64,000 nucleotides of DNA from Massilia rubra (GCF_011682065.1 NZ_VUYU01000005.1:140484-204483), one strand, 5' to 3'. Positions 43,166-53,500 are shown, counted from the first letter of the stretch. Program-made: numbers and translations. Notes: generated by a model from the letters alone, not told the origin.

Positions 43166-44146
43166 ATGTTGAAACCCGTTGCGCGTTGTATTGCGATTGT
43201 CTGTGCCTGTTCCGCCCTGCCTGCCGTAGCCGCCTGTCCCGATTACACCACCGCGGCCCATCCGCCGGCCTTTTCCGGGCCGGCGAAGAAAACGTTTTCG
43301 AAGTTCGGCAACACCATCCTGGCCGGCTTGTACAAGCCCTGGCACATGGCGCATGACACCATCGTCAAGGCGGGAACGGCGGCGAGCATGACGGCCAAGT
43401 TCGATTACGACGCCGTGCTGCACAAGGACCTGGAAGGCGAGCGCGTACACGCGTACCTGTACGGGACCGGCATGAGCGGCTGGCAGTATGTCGGCAATTA
43501 CCGGACCGACAGCGATGGCAAGATCAACGTGCCGCTGGGCGTGCGCCCGGTGGGCGACTATGTGGTGCGCTTCGTCGTGGAGGGCGACTTGAGCGGCACC
43601 ACGGGCTACCTGAGCGTGGTCGATGCCGGGCGCGACGCGGTGGTGTTCGATATCGACGGCACCCTCACCATCAACGATTTCGAAGCCTACGCCGATTACG
43701 TGGGCGTCAAGACCGCCACCGCGTATTACTATGCGCCGCAAGTGGTCAACGCCTACCGCGAGAAGGGTTACCAGGTGATTTTTTTGACCGCGCGGCCGTA
43801 CTGGGTCACCAAGGATGGCCTGGAGTGGCTCGATATACAGAAGGTCGGGCGCTGGCACTATCATTCCAACCCGTACGGCGGCGGTCCGATTCCGCCCGAT
43901 ACGCAAAAATTCAAGACCGATTACGTGCGCCATCTGCGCGACGTGGTGGGCCTGAACATCGTGCGCGCCTACGGCAATGCGACCACCGATATCGCGGCGT
44001 ATGCCGACGGCGGCATCGCCAAGGCCAATACCTACATCATCGGGCCGAACGCGGGCGCCTCGGGCACCCAGCCGATCCATGGCGAGTACGGGTCGCACTT
44101 TTCGTTCGTGGTGACGCCGACCCCGGTGGCGAGCTGCAAACGCTGA
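43166..44146 (+). CDS. Second secreted lipin-like (LNS2) HAD phosphatase (326 aa)
   Basis: Paralogue of the protein encoded at 40986-41990. It has a signal peptide (AIVCACSALPAVAA), a beta-sandwich-like middle part, and the HAD catalytic motif DIDGTLT at residues 162-168, exactly the same position as in its paralogue. VIFLTARPYWVTKDG and YGNATTDIAAYADGG complete the LNS2 pattern. The sequence begins CPDYTTAAHPPAF in both mature proteins, so a conserved N-terminal cysteine follows the cleavage site. It could be a lipid attachment cysteine, but the preceding residues (AVAA) do not make a strict lipobox. Substrate is unknown. Confidence 0.8.
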   Translation: MLKPVARCIAIVCACSALPAVAACPDYTTAAHPPAFSGPAKKTFSKFGNTILAGLYKPWHMAHDTIVKAGTAASMTAKFDYDAVLHKDLEGERVHAYLYGTGMSGWQYVGNYRTDSDGKINVPLGVRPVGDYVVRFVVEGDLSGTTGYLSVVDAGRDAVVFDIDGTLTINDFEAYADYVGVKTATAYYYAPQVVNAYREKGYQVIFLTARPYWVTKDGLEWLDIQKVGRWHYHSNPYGGGPIPPDTQKFKTDYVRHLRDVVGLNIVRAYGNATTDIAAYADGGIAKANTYIIGPNAGASGTQPIHGEYGSHFSFVVTPTPVASCKR

Positions 44147-44153
44147 TGCGGCG

Positions 44154-44553
44154 TCAGTCGGCAGGGGCGTAATTGTCCCTGTCGTGCCACATACCGTCGT
44201 CCCACCAGTGTTCGGCCAGGATGATGGCGACATCGTAAGCGTCGTCGTCATGGCGATAGATAGCAATGCCCAGAGAGGCGGCCATCGCCTCGTCGAAGGC
44301 GTGAAACGCGCGCAGCAGCGCCGGGCCGGCGTTCGGCGGATAGACCGAAAAGCTGACCAGGCGTTCGCGTTCATCGATCGCCAGCACCCGGCCCGTCGCG
44401 CTGCGGATACAGCGCGACGGGCAACTCGTCCAGCGCCATGCGGCGCAGGACCGGCGACTCTGCGGCAGCGGCAGGGTCGGCCTCGACGACCCACGCGGAC
44501 AAGCCGCCGGCGCTGCGTATCAGCGTGAGTAATACTGACTCTTCGATTAACAT
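44154..44553 (-). pseudogene. Frameshifted small hypothetical gene
   Basis: Two minus-strand frames read as one protein interrupted by a frameshift. The first part (from ATG at 44553) is MLIEESVLLTLIRSAGGL and on to MALDELPVALYPQ. The second, in another frame, continues CIRSATGRVLAIDERERLV and ends AEHWWDDGMWHDRDNYAPAD. The break lies at about 44405-44415. Both parts are amphipathic and look coding. If it is not a sequencing error, the gene is inactive; alternatively, the second part could start on its own at 44387. No family is recognised. Confidence 0.55.
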
Positions 44554-44627
44554 TGCATCAAATATATCACGCGTGGCATACTGGTACTCATTGGAAGTTA
44601 TTCCTTGGCATGGAAAGGCAGGACAGC

Positions 44628-45047
44628 GTGATCACACCGAAGACACTATTGAAGAAACCCCTGGCTTGCGCGAGCGTGGCGCTGGCCTGTCTGGCAGGCT
44701 TGTGCGCCATGCCTGCAGCGCACGCCGCCGACAATACCGGCCACGCCGCCACCCTGGTCAGCGGAAACACGATGTCGGTGACCAACCGCTACGGTCCGAG
44801 CGCAATTTACTTCGACCCTTCCGGACGGGCTCGCCACACTGCCGGCGACACCGTATCGCACGGGTCCTGGCGTGCCGACAAAAACCTGGTTTGCAGCACC
44901 GCCGATCCCACGCCCGAGCGGGTGACGCCCGAATATTGCCTCGATCTGGCAGGAAAAGAGCTGGGCAAGGCATGGACCGGCACCGATCCGAAAAACGGCA
45001 ATCTGGTGTTCCTGCTGACGCCAGGGGACAAGAACGCAAGCCGTTAA
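44628..45047 (+). CDS. Secreted hypothetical protein (139 aa)
   Basis: Sec signal peptide at the start (PLACASVALACLAGLCAM, then PAAHAAD), then a mature part of about 105 residues. Two cysteines (KNLVCSTADP and TPEYCLDLAG) may form a disulfide. The pattern with YGPSAIYFDPSGRARHTAG and GSWRADKNLVC resembles small beta proteins that sense or bind ligands in the periplasm, but no family is certain. GTG at 44628 has AGGA four bases upstream; ATG at 44610 is an alternative that adds six residues. Confidence 0.6.
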   Translation: MITPKTLLKKPLACASVALACLAGLCAMPAAHAADNTGHAATLVSGNTMSVTNRYGPSAIYFDPSGRARHTAGDTVSHGSWRADKNLVCSTADPTPERVTPEYCLDLAGKELGKAWTGTDPKNGNLVFLLTPGDKNASR

Positions 45048-45075
45048 ACCGATGTCAAGGTGAGCGCCGGCCTCG

Positions 45076-45618
45076 TCAGTCCTGGTCGCCTTCCGCAGCA
45101 GGCTTCTTCTTGCCGGTAATCATGGCCAGCACCAGGTTTTCGCGGTGCTGCCAGCTGGTGAAGATTACGCCGGACACATGCAGCACCACCAGTCCCACCA
45201 GGGTCCAGGCGATGGCCACGTGCACCTGCACCGGCCAGGCATAGCCCCACAGCAGGTCGGTGCCCAGGGCCCAGCCGCTCAGGGCCAGCAGGGCGACGCA
45301 GGCGAGCAGGGCCAAAACCATGGCCCCACCGAGCGGATTGTGGCCCAGGTGGCGCGCGGCGCGGCCCTGTACTACCGCGCGCAGGTAGCGCACCGTGGGA
45401 CCCGGCGCGCGCACGAACTGCGAGAAACGCGCGTAGCGGCTGCCGCCAAAGCCCCACAACAGGCGCGCCGCGACGATCGACGCCGCGCCATAGCCAAGAT
45501 AGATGTGCGCCACGCCGGTCTGGTCGCTGGTCCACCACGCCGCCGCGATGGCCGCGACAAGCGACCAGTGCAGCAGGCGCACCGGGACATCCCAGACGGC
45601 TAGTTTACTTTTCTTCAA
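45076..45618 (-). CDS. Cytochrome b561-type membrane protein (180 aa)
   Basis: Di-haem cytochrome b of the Ni-hydrogenase/b561 type. Four membrane helices are visible, with likely haem histidines in VRLLHWSLVAA (near residue 17), in ARHLGHNPLGGAMVLALLA, and in VQVHVAIAWTLVGLVVLHVSGV (two histidines). It would carry electrons between quinone and a periplasmic partner. Its start overlaps the end of the PepSY-like gene by 14 bp, so the two are co-expressed. The neighbourhood with a ferric siderophore receptor suggests a role in iron reduction, which is inferred. Confidence 0.82.
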   Translation of the reverse strand: MKKSKLAVWDVPVRLLHWSLVAAIAAAWWTSDQTGVAHIYLGYGAASIVAARLLWGFGGSRYARFSQFVRAPGPTVRYLRAVVQGRAARHLGHNPLGGAMVLALLACVALLALSGWALGTDLLWGYAWPVQVHVAIAWTLVGLVVLHVSGVIFTSWQHRENLVLAMITGKKKPAAEGDQD

Positions 45619-45877
45619 CGCGGGCGAAGGTCACCGGGTCGAAAAACGCTTCGATGCGCTTGCCCTGCGGGTCCTTGGCATACACTTCGTAGCAGCTCGC
45701 GGTCGCTTCCATGCGGCGCACGACCCAGCCTTCCTTGGTCAGTTTTTCGTGCAGCTCGGTGTGCGGCTTCCATTCCGCTTTCGGACGGGTGGTGCATTTC
45801 ACGTCGCCGTGAGCCCAGGCGCCGTTCACGGCAAAGGCGAGCACGAGTGGTACCAGTTTGGCGAAGGTCGAGGTCAT
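45605..45877 (-). CDS. PepSY-like periplasmic protein (90 aa)
   Basis: Small exported protein with signal MTSTFAKLVPLVLAFAVNGAW split before AHGD. The mature region fits a single PepSY-like domain: KLTKEGWVVRRMEATASCYEVY, then DPQGKRIEAFFDPVTFARVEE. These occur with cytochrome b561-type proteins. The ATG at 45875-45877 follows AAGGAAAC; a longer in-frame start is not needed. It is co-transcribed with, and overlaps, the cytochrome gene. Confidence 0.75.
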   Translation of the reverse strand: MTSTFAKLVPLVLAFAVNGAWAHGDVKCTTRPKAEWKPHTELHEKLTKEGWVVRRMEATASCYEVYAKDPQGKRIEAFFDPVTFARVEEK

Positions 45878-45915
45878 ATTGTTTCCTTGTTCAGATTGAA
45901 AATGCGGGTGAAACA

Positions 45916-46599
45916 TCAGGTCGCCGCCCAGCGGCGCAGCAGGTTGTGGTAAATCCCGGTCAGCTTGAGCAGGTTGCGGTCATCCGCCGCCAGCCCCGGA
46001 GTCAGGTTCTGGATCGTCTGGTCCAGGTCGAACAGCAAGGTGCGCTCGGCCTCGTCGCCGACCAGGCTTTCTATCCAAAAAAACGAGGCCACCCGCGCCC
46101 CGCGCGTGACCGGCGTTACCCGGTGCAGGCTGGAAGCCGGATACAGCACCATGTCGCCCGCGCCCAGCTTGACGGCCTGGACGCCGAATTCGGTGTCGAT
46201 TTCCAGCTCGCCGCCGTCGTACTCGTCCGGCTCGGCCAAAAACAGGGTGGCGGCCAGGTCGCTGCGCAGGCTCAAGTGGGTGCCGGGAATCTGCATCACA
46301 GCGCTATCAACGTGCGTGCCATAGGTTTCGCCGACACCGTAGCGATTAAATTTTGGCGGATAGATCTTGCGCGGCAGCGCGGCGGCAATGAACAGCGGTG
46401 TATTGCCGAGCGTGCGCAGGATATGGTTGCCCAGGCTGACGGCCACTTCGGCGCCATCGTCGATCTGGGCATTGTTCTTGGCCGAGCGCGCCAGGGTGCC
46501 GGCGGTGGCCGCGCCATCGCGCCAGTCGGCCTGGTCGAGGTAGGCGCGGAACTGGCGCACCTCATCCTTGCTGAGGATGGCGTCGAGGACGGTCAGCAT
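45916..46599 (-). CDS. piuC: PKHD-type Fe(II)/2-oxoglutarate hydroxylase, PiuC/YbiX family (227 aa)
   Basis: Iron- and 2-oxoglutarate-dependent dioxygenase. The metal-binding HxD is in [10 protein letters not shown], the distal His in [15 protein letters not shown], and the 2-oxoglutarate Arg is the one in that last stretch. The protein ends with the family's helical C-terminus ([13 protein letters not shown]). PiuC/YbiX proteins are encoded next to TonB-dependent siderophore receptors such as Fiu and PiuA, as here, two genes away. The ATG at 46597-46599 ([14 protein letters not shown]) is preferred. It overlaps the preceding oxidase gene by 7 bp. Confidence 0.9.
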   Translation of the reverse strand: MLTVLDAILSKDEVRQFRAYLDQADWRDGAATAGTLARSAKNNAQIDDGAEVAVSLGNHILRTLGNTPLFIAAALPRKIYPPKFNRYGVGETYGTHVDSAVMQIPGTHLSLRSDLAATLFLAEPDEYDGGELEIDTEFGVQAVKLGAGDMVLYPASSLHRVTPVTRGARVASFFWIESLVGDEAERTLLFDLDQTIQNLTPGLAADDRNLLKLTGIYHNLLRRWAAT

Positions 46600-47729
46600 G
46601 GCACGTCCTGGCGCCGCAGCAGGGCGCCGCTGTCGATCTCGCCGACGGTGGCGCAGCCGGCCAGCGCCATGCACACTTCGAGTTCTTCGCGCAGCAGCTT
46701 GAGCATGTGCGCCACGCCGAGCGCGCCGGCCACGCTGAGCGCGTAGATCTGCAAGCGCCCGACCAGCACCGCGTCGGCGCCCAGGGCCAGCGCCTTGAAC
46801 ACGTCGGCCCCGGAGCGGATGCCGCCATCGAACAGCAGCGGGAAAGCCGGTCCGACGGCGGCGCGGATGGCCGGCAACACGTCCAGGCTGGCGGGGGCGC
46901 CGTCGAGGGTGCGCCCGCCGTGGTTCGACACCACCAGCCCGGCCACGCCGATGGCGCGCAGGGCGATGGCGTCGTCGGGATGGAGCACGCCCTTGACCAG
47001 CACCGGCAAGGTGGTTTGAGCGAGCAGCCAGCGCAGGTCGTCCCAGCTCGGGGCGCTGCTCATGATGCCCTGGAAGATGCGGCTCTGTTCGGGCCCGAGG
47101 GCGGGCGTCGCGGCCGGGGCGTAGCCGCGCAGGTTGGCGGCCACGCAGTCGGCCGGCATGCGAAAGCCGGCGCGCAGGGCGCGGTTGCTGGGCACCTGGA
47201 TCGGGGCGTCGAGCGTGACCACGATGGCCGTGTAGCCGGCCTGCACGGCGCGCTTCAACAGGTCTTGCGTGTCTTCCCGGCGCAGCTGGAAGTACAACTG
47301 GAACCAGCGCTGCGGACCGGCGCCGCGCGCCACGTCTTCCAGGGTGCAGGACGAGAGCGTGCTACTGATCATGCAACTGTCGACCGCGTGCGCCGCGCGC
47401 GCGCTTTGCAGTTCGCCGGCGCTGTGCGCCAGGTTCTGGAAGGCCACCGGCGCCAGAAAGATCGGATGGGCGAACTGCTGCCCGGCCACGGCCACGCCGG
47501 TGTGGCCGGCGCCGACGTCGCGCAGCAGGCGCGGATAGATGTCCCAGCGCGCGAACGCGGCCAGGTTGGCGGCCACGGTCAGGTCGCGCCCGCTGCCGCC
47601 GGCCACGTAGTCGTAGCTGGGCGCGGCCATGAAGCGCTGGGCCAGCACTTCATAGTCGGCGGCGCAGCCGATGTCGGCGGGGATCTTGCCCAGAGGCGGC
47701 TGGGGGCCGGGGAGAGGTGGTGTCATCAT
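46593..47729 (-). CDS. FMN-dependent alpha-hydroxy-acid oxidase/dehydrogenase (378 aa)
   Basis: TIM-barrel flavoprotein of the LldD/glycolate oxidase family that oxidises L-2-hydroxy acids. FMN and substrate motifs are [11 protein letters not shown] near the N-terminus, the catalytic His in [42 protein letters not shown] (given as the phosphate-binding end) and [15 protein letters not shown]. There is no membrane segment like that of some LldD proteins. It is unusual to find it between a siderophore receptor and PiuC; perhaps it uses a siderophore-derived hydroxy acid, or the genes simply share Fur control. Confidence 0.87.
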   Translation of the reverse strand: MMTPPLPGPQPPLGKIPADIGCAADYEVLAQRFMAAPSYDYVAGGSGRDLTVAANLAAFARWDIYPRLLRDVGAGHTGVAVAGQQFAHPIFLAPVAFQNLAHSAGELQSARAAHAVDSCMISSTLSSCTLEDVARGAGPQRWFQLYFQLRREDTQDLLKRAVQAGYTAIVVTLDAPIQVPSNRALRAGFRMPADCVAANLRGYAPAATPALGPEQSRIFQGIMSSAPSWDDLRWLLAQTTLPVLVKGVLHPDDAIALRAIGVAGLVVSNHGGRTLDGAPASLDVLPAIRAAVGPAFPLLFDGGIRSGADVFKALALGADAVLVGRLQIYALSVAGALGVAHMLKLLREELEVCMALAGCATVGEIDSGALLRRQDVPC

Positions 47730-47738
47730 TCAATGAAA

Positions 47739-47761
47739 AATGCCGGGGGTTACCCGGCATT
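47739..47761 (-). terminator. Rho-independent terminator of the siderophore receptor gene
   Basis: On the minus strand, AATGCCGGG pairs with CCCGGCATT around a 5-base loop, followed by a run of T residues (GGCATTTTTC). It lies after the receptor stop and just before the start of the hydroxy-acid oxidase gene. The receptor is therefore probably transcribed mostly as a single gene. Confidence 0.75.
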
Positions 47762-47841
47762 GTAGCGAACTTGCGCGCCACTCAAGACAGTTGAAGCGGA
47801 CACTTGAAGCGGACACTTGAAGCGGCGCGCGCTTGCCGTTC

Positions 47842-50238
47842 TTACAGTTCGTAGTTCAGCGCCACGCGAACAGCGCGCGCGTCACCCTTGTACAGGAAGG
47901 CGCCCGAGCGGTACACGGCCGTGAAGTAGTCCTTGTTGCCGACGTTGAGCACGTTCACGCGCAGGTCCAGCTTCTTCGAGAAGCGGTAAGCGGCGAACGC
48001 GTCATACACGGTGAACGACGGCACCGGCTGCGCGCACTGGTTGTCGGCGGTGTAGCCGGCGGCGGTGTCGGGCTGGCCGCCGCAACGGCCGCTCTCGTAA
48101 CGGGCCACGGCGCCGAACGAGAAGGCGTCGGTCAGCTGGTACTTGGCCTGGGCCGAGAACGATTTTTCGGCAAAGTTGGCCAGTTCGCGGCCGATGCCCA
48201 CTGGGCTGGCCGAGCCGGTCACTTTCGACTTCATGATGGTCGCGCCGACCTGGGTCGAGAGGGCTTCGGTGACGTTGCCGGTCAGGCCGAATTCGATCCC
48301 CTGCACCTTGTTCTTGCCGGTGTTGAAGGTGCCGAGGGTGTCGTAGTTAGCCCCTTCCATCACATCCTTCTTCTTGGTCTGGAAGATGGCGGCGGTGGCC
48401 AGCAGCTTGTCGTCAAGCAGGTTCCACTTGGTGCCCAGTTCCAGGTTGATCGAGGTTTCCGGCTTGGCGCCGGCGATCTTGTTCTGGTACAGCACCGCGC
48501 CGCCGTAGCCGCTGTTGGTGCCCGAATCGGCTTCGCCGCCGTTGATGTCCTGCGAGCTGGCCGCGCTGCCGTAGACGATCAGTTTCGGCATGACCTTGAA
48601 GCTCACGCCGGCGTGGCCGTTGACCAGGGTGTCGGTATAGCTGTACTCGCCGGTGACCAGGTTGGTGGCCGGGGTGCGGCGCGCCAGCGACAGGTCGAAG
48701 CGGTCGGCACGGATGCCGGCGAACGCCGTGACGCGGTCGGTCAGGTCGACCGTGTCCATTGCGGTCAGCGAGAAGGTCTTCACTTGCCAGTCCTGGTTCC
48801 AGCTGTTGCGGGTGCTGCTGCGGCCCGCCAGGTTGGTCAGGTCGGCCACCGGCACGCCATTGACGTCGTTGAAGCAACGCGCATTGTTCGGGCCGACGGC
48901 AACCGCGCTGCGGCAGTTGAAGGCGCCGCTGTTGGCGACCGTGAAGTTGCCCGAGACGACTTGATGGTCGGTGTATTCGGCGCCGAAGATGAATTCGTGC
49001 TTCATGCCCATCAGTTGCTTGTCCCAGCGCAGATTGCTCTGGTGCGCAAAGTACTCGACATCCTGCCAGCCGGTGTGGCCGCCGTCGAGCGCGGCGCTCA
49101 CGAACGACTTGGTATTGGCGGCGGTGTCGCCGACATAGCGGGTGCCGCTCGAGGCGCCGGTGGTGACGTAGGCATTGTTCGACTGGCCATAGCGGGTCAG
49201 GCTGGTCAGGGTCAGGTCGGGCGCCAGTTTCCAGTTCACGCGCGCGGTCATGGTGTCCACGTCCGAGCCGAGGAAGTCGTTCGACTGGGCGTACACCGGC
49301 ACGTTGGTGGCCGGTATGCGGTTCGGCACGGCGCCGACCAGGAAGTGACCCAGGTCGGGCAGCTTGTCGTCGGTGCGCAGGGCGTAGTAATCGAGCGTGA
49401 CGGCCAGGTCCTTGTTCACTTCCCACAGGCCGGAGACGGCCACGCCCTTGCGGGTGCGGCTCGATGGCTTGCGGTCAGGCACGTCTTCGTCGCCGTACAG
49501 GACGTTGGCGCGCAGGGCGAAGTTGTCGCCGAAGCCCTTGTTGAAGTCGGCGGTGACGCGTTTGTGGCTGTCGGTGCCCACGCCCACGGTGACGCGCTGG
49601 AAGTCTTTGTCCAGTGTCGCTTGCTTGGTGATCGCGTTGATCGCGCCGCCGGCGGTGCCGCGGCCGGCGAAGCTCGAGTTCGGGCCTTTGGAGATTTCGA
49701 GCTGCTCGATGGCGAAGCTTTCGCGGGTGGTCATGCCGGGGTCGCGCAAGCCGTCGACGAAGACGTCGCTGCGCGCTTCCTGGCCGCGGATGATGTAGCG
49801 GTCGCCGAAGGCATTGCCGTTTTCGCCGGTGCCGAGGGTGATGCCCGGCTGGGCGCTGAGAATTTGTTTGAGTTCGGTCATGCCCGAATCGTCGATCGCG
49901 GCCTTGGTGATCACCGAGATGGTCTGCGGCGTTTCAGCCAGCGGACGGGTGTGGCGCGAATCGCCCGAGGTCTTGGCCTTGTACGGCGCGCCGACTTCGG
50001 CGTTCGGGTTCGGGTCGAGGTACTTGCCGTAGACGACGACGTCCGGCAGGGTCTTGTTGTCTTTTTCCGATGGCGCGGCCGGCGCGGCGTTTGGACCCGT
50101 CTGGGCGCTGACGCCGAACGGCATCATCAACAAGGCACTGGAAATGCCCATGGCAATACTGGTTTTCTTCATGGTATTGAACGTCATGTCGCTCTTGCTA
50201 CGAAGGCTTTTTGGCTGTTGCGATTGTTGGTGCGTCAA
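47842..50238 (-). CDS. TonB-dependent siderophore receptor, Fiu/PiuA-like (798 aa)
   Basis: Outer-membrane beta-barrel that imports ferric siderophores with TonB energy. After an N-terminal Lys/Ser/Gln-rich stretch and signal (ISSALLMMPFGVSAQ) comes the plug domain (TISVITKAAIDDSGMTELKQIL, FGDRYIIRGQEARSDVFVDGLRD and GPNSSFAGRGTAGGAINAITK). The 22-strand barrel ends in the required aromatic-type end ALNYEL. The best start is TTG at 50238, because GAGGAG lies six bases upstream; ATGs at 50187 and 50172 lack such a site. A Fur-box-like sequence lies about 60-75 bp upstream. Its neighbour PiuC supports a catecholate-type siderophore, though ligand is unproved. Confidence 0.9.
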   Translation of the reverse strand: MTHQQSQQPKSLRSKSDMTFNTMKKTSIAMGISSALLMMPFGVSAQTGPNAAPAAPSEKDNKTLPDVVVYGKYLDPNPNAEVGAPYKAKTSGDSRHTRPLAETPQTISVITKAAIDDSGMTELKQILSAQPGITLGTGENGNAFGDRYIIRGQEARSDVFVDGLRDPGMTTRESFAIEQLEISKGPNSSFAGRGTAGGAINAITKQATLDKDFQRVTVGVGTDSHKRVTADFNKGFGDNFALRANVLYGDEDVPDRKPSSRTRKGVAVSGLWEVNKDLAVTLDYYALRTDDKLPDLGHFLVGAVPNRIPATNVPVYAQSNDFLGSDVDTMTARVNWKLAPDLTLTSLTRYGQSNNAYVTTGASSGTRYVGDTAANTKSFVSAALDGGHTGWQDVEYFAHQSNLRWDKQLMGMKHEFIFGAEYTDHQVVSGNFTVANSGAFNCRSAVAVGPNNARCFNDVNGVPVADLTNLAGRSSTRNSWNQDWQVKTFSLTAMDTVDLTDRVTAFAGIRADRFDLSLARRTPATNLVTGEYSYTDTLVNGHAGVSFKVMPKLIVYGSAASSQDINGGEADSGTNSGYGGAVLYQNKIAGAKPETSINLELGTKWNLLDDKLLATAAIFQTKKKDVMEGANYDTLGTFNTGKNKVQGIEFGLTGNVTEALSTQVGATIMKSKVTGSASPVGIGRELANFAEKSFSAQAKYQLTDAFSFGAVARYESGRCGGQPDTAAGYTADNQCAQPVPSFTVYDAFAAYRFSKKLDLRVNVLNVGNKDYFTAVYRSGAFLYKGDARAVRVALNYEL

Positions 50239-50295
50239 GATGAACTCCTCAGATAGATTCGCAGGATTATAGCCAAATCTCACAGGAGCGTAAAC

Positions 50296-50314
50296 GTTAA
50301 TCAATCTCATTTGC
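50296..50314 (-). promoter_or_regulatory. Fur-box-like operator upstream of the siderophore receptor
   Basis: Read on the minus strand the site is GCAAATGAGATTGATTAAC, matching about 13 of 19 positions of the E. coli Fur consensus. It is about 60 bp ahead of the TTG start, a usual place for Fur repression. Iron control is inferred from this and from the gene's function. Confidence 0.5.
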
Positions 50315-50532
50315 ATTCAGAGTATTGACGTTGCTGTTGCGAAAATGATGCAGTGAGCATGGGAAAGGGCGGTGGCGGCGTGGTAGCGCCGGTGGCGTCG
50401 GTGGTCCTTTCGTCGTGCAAATAACAAAAGATTGCTGATATACCACTAAATAATTGCCAATATTCAATTTGCATGTGCGGCTTGCCTGCGTATGTACCTT
50501 AGCTGTTCAGCCAATACCACACACTCTTCAGC

Positions 50533-53500
50533 ATGCCTAACCACGATCACAAAGACAGTTTTTCCAGCGTAGAACGCATCCTCGGAACCTTCCGCCGCCA
50601 ATACGAAAATGCCAATCCGCAGGCACGCATTGACATGGAAAAACGATTGGCGCGATGGTCGCAGCGGGTCGGCGCTTCGGCAAATGCACTTGAGAAACTG
50701 GCCATGACGACCAAGACCGGTCGCTCGGCCCGGGCGGTAACCCACGCCGTTGGCAAGGCCGAGCAGCGATTTTCTGTCTTACTCGCCACCAAGTTGGCCG
50801 GTCTGGATTTCTCGATGGTCTGGGACGTGCTGTGGTCGGTCGTGAAAGAGATCGTCATGTACGTGGGCGGCGGCGCCATCTTTTTCGGTGCTGTCGGCGG
50901 GATCGGCGGGGCGTTTTTTGCTGGTGCCGGCGCGGTGCCCGGTGCCATCGGTGGCGCCCTGTTCGGCAGCAAGGTTGGCGCCGAAATCATGATGTGGATG
51001 GGTCTCGGCAGCCTGGTCAAATGTATCGGCACGGCCATTCCCGAGATGTGCAGCCATCTGGCCGAAGGATTCGCCACTGCCTGGGCCGCCGGCCAGTTGC
51101 CCGACAATGCGCGCGGCGAGTACCCGGGCATGATCGAACGCGCCAGTATCTCCTTCGCGCAAGGCAAGTTGTTGCTGGTCGTGGCACTGCTTAGCGCGAT
51201 CGTGGTCTATTTTACGAAAGGTCAGCTCAGCCGGTCGATGCTGCTGGCGGAAATCAGCGCCAGCAAGCTCGGACCAAAGTTCGCGACGTGGGTCGCTGCC
51301 AACGAGGCCAAGCTGATGGCCATGCCTGCCCTGCGCAGCAAACTTCCGGCGGCGGCGGACCAAGCCGGTGCGAAGGCGGGGGCTGGCGTCAAACCCGGAG
51401 CTGCGCCCGAGCCGGTCGCGGCCAAACCGGCCAAACCGGCCGAGGCGCCACCGAAAAATGGCAAGGGCGAGAAGGTCTGTCCGGTGTGCCCGAACATCCT
51501 GGTTGGCCCGCCGGTGCATCCGATTTTCGGCAGCAAGATCTTGCTGGGTGAGAGCGACCTGGATTTCTCGCTGCCCGCGCCGCTACCGCTGCCGTGGCAG
51601 CGCACCTACAGTTCCGACGCAGCGCGCGTCGGCTGGCTGGGGCAAGGCTGGTCGACACCGATTTCGGAAGCGTTGCTGGTCAGCGCGGATGAAGTCATGG
51701 TCCTCGACGCCTATGAGCGCGCCGTGACGTTTTCACTGCCGGAGATAGGCGAATCGATCTACTCGCCCTACGAATCGGTCACCTTAAGCCGTACCGGTCC
51801 GCGCACGTTCGAGCTGGTCGATGAGAATTTGCTGCGCCGCCAGTTCGCGCTTCCCGCCAACGGCAGGGACATCGCCAACCTGGTCGGCCTGGTCGATGCC
51901 AACGGCAATACGATCAGCATCCTGCACAACCGCGCGCAGCTTCCGGAACGCATCAACGACAGCGCCGGCCGCGTGTTCACGCTGGTATTTGGCGAGCACC
52001 AGGGCCAACCGCGCCTGCGCTCGGTGGCGCTGGTGCGCGAGAGCGGGGATGGCGACAGCGGCATGCTGGCCACCCAGAGCGACGTGCTGGTCTATTACGA
52101 TTACGACGAGGCCGGCGACCTGGCGCAGGTGCGCAACGGCGCCGGCCAGCTCAAGCGCCAGTTCCTGTACCGCCAGCACATGCTGGTGCAGCATGGCGAA
52201 CCGGACGGGCTGGTGTCATGCTATGAATACGACCAGGACGCTCCGAGCGGCAAGGTGCTGCACAACTGGACCAACGGCGGCCATGCCTGGCGGTTCGACT
52301 ACCGCCAGCATGAGACGATAGTCACCGACAACCTGGGACGGCGCCAGCACTATCGGTTCGACCACGAGCGGCGTCTCATCGGCCTGGTTGATGCCGCTGG
52401 CGGCGTCACCTTGCGCACGTTGGACCGTTTCGGCAACCTGCTGGCGCTGACAGACCCTGCCGGCCGCGTGACCCGTTACCGCTACGACGAACGCAGCCGC
52501 GTGGTGCGGATCGAGGGTGGCGGCAGCGCCAGCGGCATCGTCTACGACACCCGCTTCGACAAGCCGGCCTTGATCACCGATGCGCTGGGCGTGACGACCG
52601 CGTTGCGTTACGACGATCATGGCAACCTGACCAGCATCACCGACGGCTTGGGCCAGCGTACTTCGTACCAGTACAACAACGACGGTTTGCCGGTGCGCAT
52701 CACCGACGCCGCCGGCGGCGTGAAAAAACTGAGCTACAACGCGGCCGGGCAGCCGATCAGCCAGACCGATTGCGCCGGCAAGCTGACCCGCTTCGACTAC
52801 GACGACAGCGGCAAGCTGCGGCAGGTGACCGACGCCAACGACAATGTCAGCGCGTATGACTACGACGATGGTGGACGCCTGCTGGCCACCCGCCAGGCCG
52901 ATGGCACCGAGGAGCATTACGAATACGATGAATTCGGGCGCATTTGTGCACACATCGCCGGAGGCAACCGCACCAGCTATGTGCTCGACAGCGATGGCCG
53001 CCCACTGCAACGGATCGATGCGCGCGGCGGCGTGTTGCAGTACCAGTACGACGCTGCGCGCCGCATGGCGGCGCTGGTCAACGAAAACGGCGAGACGCAC
53101 AGCTTCGCCTACGACGCGATGGATCGCCTGACCGAAGAAATCGGCTTCGATGGCTGCCTGACCCGCTACCGCTACGACGCCAGCGGCCAGATCGCCGCCA
53201 AGGAGGAGCATGGCAGCGGCGCGCGAAGTGAACTGACCCACATCGAGACCAGCTTCCTGCGCGACACAGCAGGCCGCCTGATCGAAAAAATCACGTCCCG
53301 CGTTACCGGCCCGGCGCAGGCAGAGCAGATGCGCGAGCGTTATGGCTACGACCTGGCCGGACGCATGACGCACGCGGCCAACGCCGATGCCGCCATCGTG
53401 CTCAAGTACGATGCCGTGGGGCAGTTAGTGGCTGAACAGACCACCAGCGCCGGCCACACCAGCGCGATGCGGCACGCCTACGACGAACTGGGCAACCGCG

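Noticed and set aside
47833-50256. An 807-residue plus-strand open frame over the siderophore receptor gene
   Set aside because: Val/Gly/Ala/His-rich without domains; the receptor on the minus strand has full plug and barrel motifs.
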